A DNA stretch of 26,407 bases from Gryganskiella cystojenkinii. Taxonomy: Eukaryota > Mortierellomycota > Mortierellomycetes > Mortierellales > Mortierellaceae. Numbering within the stretch: the stretch's first letter is position 1; every line of letters begins with the position of its first letter. Location: assembly GCA_015852425.1 (NCBI GenBank), contig JAAAIG010000289.1:6826-33232 (forward strand). Reading direction: 5' to 3'. Shown in pieces: positions 19,976 to 26,407 of this stretch. The notes beneath the pieces are model-generated. The model did no database searches. It was not told where the DNA came from and was given only the letters and a program-made list of their open reading frames with translations. Position numbers and translations under genes: made by a program.

Positions 19976-22688
19976 ATGGCTATGGCTACTGGATACTCAC
20001 AGGTGCCTCCACGGAGCACCTCGCCTCGTCAACAGCAACAACCTTCTCAGATCAACTTTGGAACTTTTGCTCATCATGTCATGTCCTTGCTTGAAAATGG
20101 CAAGTAGCTTTCTTTCTTTCTTTCTTTCTCTCTTTTTCTTTCGTTTGCCGTTCTGGGTTCTGTTTGCAAACCTGCGCTTATCCCATGCATACAGAAAAAA
20201 AAAACTAACTAAACGCGGGTCGCGAAACGTGTTTTGGGGTTTGGTTTCTGTTTTTTTTTTGTAGGCAAAACCTTCACGTTTACGACGACGACAAAACGTC
20301 GCATCTCCAAGAACATGATCTCGGAACCCAAGAACTTTGAACATTTGATCCACACGGAGACTGAAGCCGAGGCGACCCAGATCTTTAAGGATTGGATGCG
20401 GAATCCAAGTGCCGGGAAATTGCCAGGTGAGTTCTAGACACGTTATTTTTAAAGGAAATGATCCCGTCTACGGACGATTGTGGTTTGTTTTTTTTTTTAC
20501 TCTCGAAGGATGATGATCTAACGAGTATCATCATTGCTCTTTTTTTTTTGCAAATCCATCTCATCCTTTACACGTGTTGTTTTTTCTTTTCTTTTCCTCT
20601 CCTTCGAGTCCCCTCCAAAGTTTCGCAGCTCAAGTTTGATAAACCAGAAGATCCGGCAACGTTTGCCACTCCACCCGAGACTCTGAAGGGACCCGTCTTT
20701 CATACAAAACTCACTCCGGAATCCTCTTCAGCTGCTAGTGGATCGAAACAACCTCATCAACGCGACGCCTCCTATGCGACCTTTGTTATTGCCGAAAACG
20801 ACGATGGATCAGAGGGAGGGAATGCAGGACCTTGGAACGATTACTTGGAGATCGAGCGGTCCACGATCCCCTCCCTCTCGACCGTGGAACAATCCTCATC
20901 GACAAAGATCTTTTTCGAGAGCTATTACCATCGTCTCTTGACCAACCCTTCGGGTCGCTCCCGTCGACGCTTGCAACTCGAGCGTCAACTCGAATCCCTG
21001 GGTATCTCGGAACAGGCCAAGGCCGACATGCGAAAGGAATGGATGGCGAACGAGACCGAGTACATGCGGTTGTTGCGTGAAAAGATTTCAGTGAACTCGT
21101 TCTTGATCCTCAAGACGATCGGTCATGGTGCCTTTGGTGTGGTCAAGTTGGTGCAAGAAAAGGAAACCGGTCTTTACTTCGCCATGAAGGTGATGCGCAA
21201 GGCCGACATGTTGAAAAAGGGTCAAGAGGGTCATGTTCGAGCCGAACGCGATCTCATGACGGCCGCCTCGGAATCTGCAGTCTGGATCGTAAAGTTGATT
21301 TATTCGTTCCAGGACGCGGATCATCTTTATTTGGTGATGGAGTACATGTCTGGAGGTGATCTGTTGAACCTTTTGATCGAGAAGGATATCTTTGAGGAGG
21401 ACTTTGCCAAATTTTACGTTGCCGAGATGGTCCTCTGCATCGAGGAAGCCCATAAGCTTGGTTACATTCATCGCGATATCAAGGTATGAGCTTCTTTTCT
21501 CAATGACGAGAGAGTCTGTATGGGATTTTGTCGCCACCATCAAGTTTTTTTAACACTCGTATTTCATCGTTCCAATGTGTCGTAAACAAATAGCCAGACA
21601 ACTTCCTGTTCAATAAGGAAGGGCATATCAAGCTGTCGGATTTCGGTCTCGCAACCGATTTCCATTGGGCACACGATACAGCCTACTATGAATCCCAACG
21701 TCGGGCACTCCTTCGAAAGACCGGTATCGATATTGAGAATACGGACACGCTCAAGCCTCGCAAGAAATCCGGCAACAATAACTCCAAGGCCGCTGCGGCT
21801 CTCGCGTTTAACCTCGATGATGAGGAATACTCTCAATCGCTCGGTCGCCCACCCGCAAACCAGTCGATCCTGACCTGGCGCGACCGTAACCGTAAAAAGA
21901 TGGCCTTTTCCGTCGTCGGAACCAACAACTACATGGCCCCCGAAGTCCTTCGTGGTACCGGGTACGATCGGGGATGTGATTGGTGGTCCCTGGGGGTCAT
22001 CATGTTTGAGATGCTGTACGGTTACCCGCCCTTTATCTCGAAATCCCGTCACACGACTCGACTCAAGATCATCAACTGGCGGCAGACTCTTAGATTTCCT
22101 GCAAAACCCAAGGTCTCGAAGGAAGTACAGGACTTGATCGAAAAGTTGATTTGTGAAAAGGAGTTCCGTCTCGGTCGTTCCCCTCCTCAGGCACATAATT
22201 CCACAAAACGATGGTCGACAGTCTCGCCTCATCTGATGACGATCCAACAACAACAATTGTTGAGCACGAATGGTAACAATAATGGTCAGGGGTTGGGTGA
22301 CGCCTCCGAGATCAAGAATCATCCTTGGTTCCGAGGTGTGGATTGGGGTCGACTTCGATCGCAGTCGCCACCGTTCAAACCGGCGCTGAAGGACCCCGCG
22401 GACACTAGATATTTTGACGAGATGGTTGATGACAACCCAATGGCAGCACCCGAAGGTGAAGAACGTGTGATCCGTGATCCGCTTCTTGGCAACAAGAACG
22501 AAGGTAGACGGTTGTTGGATATGCGCAAGAAATTAGCCTTTGCCGGTTATACCTTCCGTGGATTCCATGCTCCGGGTGGCAAGAAAATCAAGGATATGAC
22601 GGATCATCTCCAAGGGTTGAAGTTGAACTCTAAAGCCTGGGGGATGGGAGTTACGGACTCTGTCCGTTTGAGAAGTATGAGTTTGTAG
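19976..22688 (+). CDS. NDR-family AGC serine/threonine kinase with an N-terminal CRIB-like motif
   Basis: Four exons, 19976-20099, 20265-20426, 20609-21483 and 21594-22688, give about 751 residues. NDR kinases (Cbk1/Orb6/COT1, Dbf2/Sid2) control polarity, cell separation and cytokinesis with Mob partners. All core motifs are present: GHGAFGVV (267 on), Lys289, HRDIK (383-387) and DFG (403-405). The NDR hallmark insert precedes the activation segment AFSVVGTNNYMAPEV (Ser493). The C-terminal hydrophobic motif is FAGYTFRGF (Thr707), and a Mob-binding-type basic N-lobe extension lies near 205-260. Residues 60-71, ISEPKNFEHLIH, match the CRIB consensus ISxPxxFxHxxH. Intron 1 appears to be GC-AG. 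An insert of about 40 residues follows RLGR. It is not plainly Cbk1 or Dbf2 type. Confidence 0.9.
20100..20264 (+). other. Probable GC-AG intron in the NDR kinase gene
   Basis: The only join that keeps both flanking frames open uses the donor G|GCAAGT, a known strong form of the minor GC donor class, with acceptor TTTTTTTGTAG. The neighbouring GT three bases on (GTAGCT) would give the wrong phase and an early stop in exon 2. It separates the Gln-rich N-terminus from the CRIB-like exon. Confidence 0.65.
20108..20128 (+). repeat. (CTTT)5 repeat in kinase intron 1
   Basis: Five tandem CTTT units lie just after the GC donor of the first kinase intron. This is a simple-sequence tract in a pyrimidine-rich intron. 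Confidence 0.8.
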
Positions 22689-23320
22689 TTTGCTTTCTTT
22701 CGACTATACGGTTTCGTTGGTGGCGGCGTCCTCTGATCGTGAAGGTGGTATGTAGATCCATAGGCTTTTTTCATTTTGTACGCAGTTCAGAGGGCGGTTG
22801 TACATAGCATTTTTGATTGTTATTCCAATATTTAAATATCACGGTACTCTCTTTTCCTTTGATTTGTTCAAACGTACGCCAGGGTGTGGCTGTTATCTTC
22901 CAGAGCACGATGGTTATATTCACACCCTCTGCTGGTCCTGATCCTGTTTGGATTTTGGTGGGTTCAATCCAATAAAGGATATTTATTGTTGCGGGGAAGG
23001 GGGTGGTATTAAAGTACAAAGTGTTGGAAGAGGTTCCGTCTATCCAGAGTTTCGGGTTTTCTGTGTGTTAAATGATACTGGGCTGTTTTCTGTTTTGTTC
23101 AATCGGTCCTGACCGGTTCCTGAAGAATATCCGGGTCGATCGGAGCAATGTGCGTCGAAGGTCTGTCGGCGATGGTCTTTCATAAGGATATACAGGACAA
23201 AAACGACAACAAGAAGAAAGTTAGATTTAGCTGCAGTTCTCTATCATATTGGGCGGCCTCAAAAAGGGTTTCCAGAGTTGCCATGTAATGCAAAAAAAAA
23301 GTCGCTGTGCGGCTTACAGC
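22689..23320. other. Convergent 3' flanks of the NDR kinase and bL36m genes
   Basis: The plus-strand kinase and the minus-strand ribosomal protein gene end towards each other 632 nt apart. AATAAA at 22971-22976 is a candidate kinase poly(A) signal, 283 nt past the stop. No protein-like frame or tRNA was found. Confidence 0.5.
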
Positions 23321-23611
23321 TTAACCCTGTCTCTGCTTGTGCTTCTGGTTCTTGGAGCAAATGATGAAGACACGGCCACGACGCTTGACTGAAGAACAAC
23401 CCTCGCAGATCTTCTTGACCGAGGCTCTGACCTTCATGCCGCGGGTGGCACCGAAACCTGAGGAAGGGAGCGAGACAGCAGAATTGGACTGGATCATTTG
23501 CTGTTGTTGCTGACGGGCCATAAGGGCAATTGCAGAGGTAGGGCGGACCATGACGGGAGTCGCGGTCAAGCGGACACCCATCGTCCGGGTCAATGCGGCG
23601 ACAAAGGACAT
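23321..23611 (-). CDS. Mitochondrial large-subunit ribosomal protein bL36m
   Basis: This is the smallest protein of the mitoribosomal large subunit, folding round one zinc ion and binding 23S-type rRNA. It is a single exon of 96 residues. The last 38 residues are the complete bacterial-type L36 domain: [20 protein letters not shown], then a Cys and a His in [15 protein letters not shown], giving the CxxC...C...H zinc ligands. The first 58 residues are Arg/Ser/Gln-rich with few acidic residues, as in a mitochondrial presequence with a Gln run. The ATG at 23611 is chosen because it begins this presequence; an earlier in-frame ATG at 23680 would add 23 unlikely residues. The yeast orthologue is RTC6. 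It is divergent from the gene at 23910. Confidence 0.95.
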   Translation of the reverse strand: MSFVAALTRTMGVRLTATPVMVRPTSAIALMARQQQQQMIQSNSAVSLPSSGFGATRGMKVRASVKKICEGCSSVKRRGRVFIICSKNQKHKQRQG

Positions 23612-23909
23612 TTTGCGTGAGGAGAAGAGGAGATGCAGATGCGAATGGGAATAAAGGATTGTCAGGGTCATATTGGACATGCCTCAACCGGTCTGTGACT
23701 GCCCGAGAGGGTAGTAAACAACCTGGAGAGGCGTGACTGTCATTTACATACCTGTTCATTTTTGGTGTCCGAAGAAAGGTCAAACCGAGCGCTACTTTCT
23801 CTTTCCTCTTCACCACTGCATTCTTTTATTCATTTATTCATTCAAGTACAGGAGGGAACAGCATCAACATCAGCATTAGCGTCAGCAAAGGAACCGTCTT
23901 TATATATAC
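23612..23909. promoter_or_regulatory. Divergent 298-bp promoter shared by two mitochondrial-protein genes
   Basis: bL36m starts at 23611 on the minus strand and the RRM-like protein at 23910 on the plus strand, so one short spacer must serve both. A CT-rich tract on the plus strand is near 23796-23820. A TATATATA tract at 23901-23908 directly abuts the plus-strand ATG and is too close to be its TATA box. Confidence 0.5.
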
Positions 23910-25298
23910 ATGGCATCACCAACTGTAGTATCGAGGATAGCAAGAACAAGGAGTGCTGGCCCACTCTTGTCCTCTGGAAGTGCTCCCTTCTCGTTCTGCA
24001 AGTCCACCATCTCACAAACAGCATCATATACCACTTTCGCTTCCCGTTCGATCCTCAAGGATGTCTGTCTATCAAAATCCAGATCTCTTGGTTCTCTTTT
24101 CAACTGGCACGGTGCTGTCAATTGCCCTGTAAAACAGGGATCAAATCTTGTCCGCGTACGTTTTGTGAGTGGGTTTGGCCTTAGTGGGTTCGATGGTGGT
24201 GATCCACCAAGCTTAGGAGGACGAAGCAAATGGGACGCGCCAGAGCAGCCAGCAGGGACCAAAACGACAGCAACGACAGCCATAACAGAACCAAAACCAG
24301 AACCATCATCACCATCACCATCACCATCAGCACCACAACCAACGAAAGCAAGCTCCAGAGGACGATCTAAGGCTGAGATCTTGGCCGACGTCAACAAGGA
24401 GTTATCCAATGCCCCTGAAGGCAGCCAAGCCATCATCAAATCGAACCTGAAGAAGCTGGAAGCTCTCTCTAAAGGTAAACAGACAACAGCGGAATCATGC
24501 TGACTTGGCATTTTGTGCACAAGGGATTTTTATTCTGGATAGGGCCAACGACTGACAATACTCTTCTTTTTTTCGCTCTTGACATAGTCACCAGAATGAG
24601 ACAAGCTTACTCGCCCTACATTATCATCTCAAAATTACCGTCGACTGTCATGCCAGATGATATTCATAGGATGGCCGTGACCAAGGACAGTATCGTCGAC
24701 ATAATCTACCATCGGAATACGTACCTCGAGTTCTCAAACAGGATCACGGTCGTCTTTCGGTCTGCAACCGATGCAGTCGAGTTCTTGACTCAAAAATATG
24801 GAAAATTCTTGGCTGGTCATAAGCTGATCATGCGTATGGTAAGGATGAAAAACAGCTTTTTTTTTTATTTTATTTTATTTGTTTTTGTTTGGACATTGCG
24901 AACACCCCGTATTATTTTAACTAAAACACTTTTTTTTCCCCTTTTCTTTCCAATCTCAATCTCAGCTGGACCCCTACAACGCCACCGATAAACGACTTAT
25001 CCCCCCTCAATTAAGTCCAGAACCACTTTCAGGACAACTGGTCCTCGTCTCGGGATTGCCAGCAGCGTCAAAACCGGACAATCTTAGGACAGAGTTCCGT
25101 CGGTTTCATTTGATGGACACGACTGAGGCTGCCATCGTCCCGATCCCTTCGAGAAAGCTGAGTTCAACCTGTCAATACCTGATCCGACTCTCGTCCCGGT
25201 CTGAGGCCTTTCGGTTTGTGAGGACATATCATAACTCGTTCTATAATCATAAGGAATATCGTAAACGATGCCCTATCCGAGCCATCGTGATCTACTAA
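23910..25298 (+). CDS. Probable mitochondrial protein with two RRM-like folds, function unknown
   Basis: Three exons, 23910-24474, 24588-24838 and 24966-25298, give 382 residues, with introns of 113 and 127 nt. The first 90 residues are rich in Arg, Ser and Ala with few acids, as in a mitochondrial targeting peptide. A Ser/Pro repeat follows near 130-140, from tandem CATCAC codons, then a helical block (AEILADVNKELSNAPEGSQA). The C-terminal half contains two segments that resemble RNA-recognition motifs in their strand pattern. YIIISKLPSTVMPDDIH begins one near 195, with VVFRSATDAVEFL as its helix. LSGQLVLVSGLPAASKPDNL begins the other near 287, ending in a basic tail. RNP1 aromatics are not obvious, so RNA binding is inferred. 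No named family was recognised. There is no other in-frame Met in the exon 1 product. Confidence 0.7.
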
Positions 25299-25327
25299 TG
25301 GGACATGGCTCTAACAGTTAGAGAGAA

Positions 25328-25333
25328 AATAAA
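25328..25333 (+). terminator. Poly(A) signal AATAAA
   Basis: AATAAA begins 30 nt after the stop of the RRM-like gene, with a second copy ten bases later in an A-rich tract. This suggests a very short 3' untranslated region. Confidence 0.4.
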
Positions 25334-26407
25334 AAAAAATAAAAAATAGAGAAACAGTAGATATCCCCGTTAAGAAAGTTACCAAATACCAGCTCGGAAA
25401 TATTCTACTATCAGAAGGAGTCAGCAGCTTTTAACCTAGAGAAAGCATGGACCAATCGCGCAATCTACGGAGGCTGAGCCAATCGTCCCTTCTCTCTTCA
25501 CTGTAACTACAGCCCCTCCAGCGTTCTTATATGAAATCTCTGTGTCAGTAGTGAAGAGCTACCACAGAGAGGTAGGTTGGTAACGAACGACAGAAGAAGG
25601 AGCAAGTAACATTCTGAAGGATGAAAGAGCAAAACAGAGAAGAGAAAAACGGCGAACTTGTCAACCATAGGACTGTTTGTCACTTAGAGACTTTCTACTA
25701 TGCGTACCCACAATGGAGTTAAGCGCAACCTCAGATGTATGACGATCAAGAACTGAGAGAAGAAAAAGCAGTGAAAAAACACGGAAAAGAGAATGAGAAA
25801 GTGGGTGTTTCTCTTTCTACGCATCGCTGTGCAGGCAAACCGTTGGAGCCGGGGGAGGGGAGTAGGCGAAAGAGTAGGCGAAACAGGAGGCAAAAATAGT
25901 AAAAGAAGCTGGCTAAAAGTCCCATGGTGGTTCCTCTCGCCTTTTTTTTTTATTTGATCTGTTTACATTTGAGAGAAGAGAGCCAGAACCATAGAATGGA
26001 AGGATCGGTCTGTCAGCACGTAGACATTTATCCTCCACTGTAACGGCACAAGAAAACAGGAAAGCAGAGTCCTTTTATTTTACTGCTTTACCAGAGAATT
26101 CCTTTTTTTCGCTGTCTCTTCGAAGTAACCTCTTAATTTTTCATGTCCTCTTTTCCTCTCCTCCAGGGAGCTAACTGACCTACGAGTCGCACTGCATAGG
26201 ACAAGGCATGGTCAGGCACAGTCGAGAACTCATTTCATATAAATACCGAGGCAAGCCCCAGTCTAACCTATATTGTTCTCAACCCTCACCTCTCTCACCA
26301 CCTTCCTTCCCCATCCCAACCCCACACTCGCTTCCATCTGCGATTTCCATTACCCTCCAGCTTACACACGCAACAGCCCTCTAACCAACCGACCCCCGTC
26401 CCTCCAA
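25334..26407 (+). promoter_or_regulatory. Upstream region of a gene off the right edge
   Basis: No protein-like frame was found. Two CCAAT pentamers lie at 25452-25456 and 25479-25483. A TATA box (TATAAATA) is near 26239. From there to the end the plus strand is rich in C and T (CTCACCTCTCTCACC, CCTTCCTTCCCC), the leader style seen before other starts in this window. I infer a plus-strand gene whose ATG lies just past 26407. Confidence 0.5.
26239..26246 (+). promoter_or_regulatory. TATA box for a gene beyond the right edge
   Basis: TATAAATA on the plus strand is followed by about 160 nt of CT-rich leader to the end of the window. The spacing matches that of the reductase and GPI-protein genes, whose TATA boxes lie about 170-200 nt upstream of the ATG. 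Confidence 0.55.

Noticed and set aside
21564..22322. 252-codon frame on the minus strand within the kinase gene
   Set aside because: It is antisense to the kinase C-lobe, where codon bias alone keeps it open; there is no domain resemblance.
22955..22976. GGTTCAATCC resembling a tRNA B box
   Set aside because: No matching A box, acceptor stem or cloverleaf could be found around it.
23901..23908. TATATATA as a TATA box of the RRM-like gene
   Set aside because: It directly abuts the ATG, so transcription from it would begin downstream of the only usable start codon.
24306..24345. CATCAC tandem repeat as a possible CRISPR or minisatellite array
   Set aside because: It is a short in-frame codon repeat giving Ser-Pro units inside exon 1 of the RRM-like gene.

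Overview
The window is nuclear DNA of a filamentous, early-diverging fungus. Nine genes are well supported, seven of them split by short introns (mostly 50-300 nt). Branch sites look like CTAAC, intron ends are CAG or TAG, and coding starts are preceded by pyrimidine-rich leaders on the coding strand. A Mortierella-like species (Mortierellomycota) would fit, but that is inferred from gene style and not shown by a marker gene. Assembly gap: ten Ns at 11165-11174. No tRNA, rRNA, CRISPR array or intact transposon was recognised.

Left part, mostly minus strand. 1-2100 is non-coding as far as I can read, and its left end looks like the leader of a gene lying off the left edge. 1600-2922 holds a small spliced reading frame plus disrupted protein-like fragments. 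3185-6248 is NADPH-cytochrome P450 reductase, with three exons and an 809-nt first intron. 6422-6927 holds a second set of broken protein-like fragments. 7526-8222 is a small secreted, GPI-anchored Ser/Thr-rich wall protein. 9133-11064 is tafazzin, the cardiolipin-remodelling acyltransferase, in six exons including a 19-nt microexon that carries the catalytic histidine.

Right part, mostly plus strand. Across the divergent promoter with the gap lie a SANT/Myb-like protein (11569-12585), a WD40 protein of the DUF2415 type (13308-15360), CPSF2/Cft2, the CPSF100 subunit of the pre-mRNA 3'-end machinery (15689-18694), and an NDR-family AGC kinase (19976-22688). Then come a minus-strand mitochondrial ribosomal protein bL36m (23321-23611) and, divergent from it, a probable mitochondrial RRM-like protein (23910-25298). 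The last kilobase ends in a TATA box and a CT-rich leader for a gene off the right edge.

The genes are mostly unlinked housekeeping functions. Two mitochondrial genes share one divergent promoter, and tafazzin is a third gene with a mitochondrial role. The most novel item is the NDR kinase. Its N-terminus carries a CRIB-like Cdc42/Rac-binding motif, normally a PAK feature, joined through what appears to be a GC-AG intron. That would tie a Cdc42-type GTPase directly to an NDR polarity kinase.
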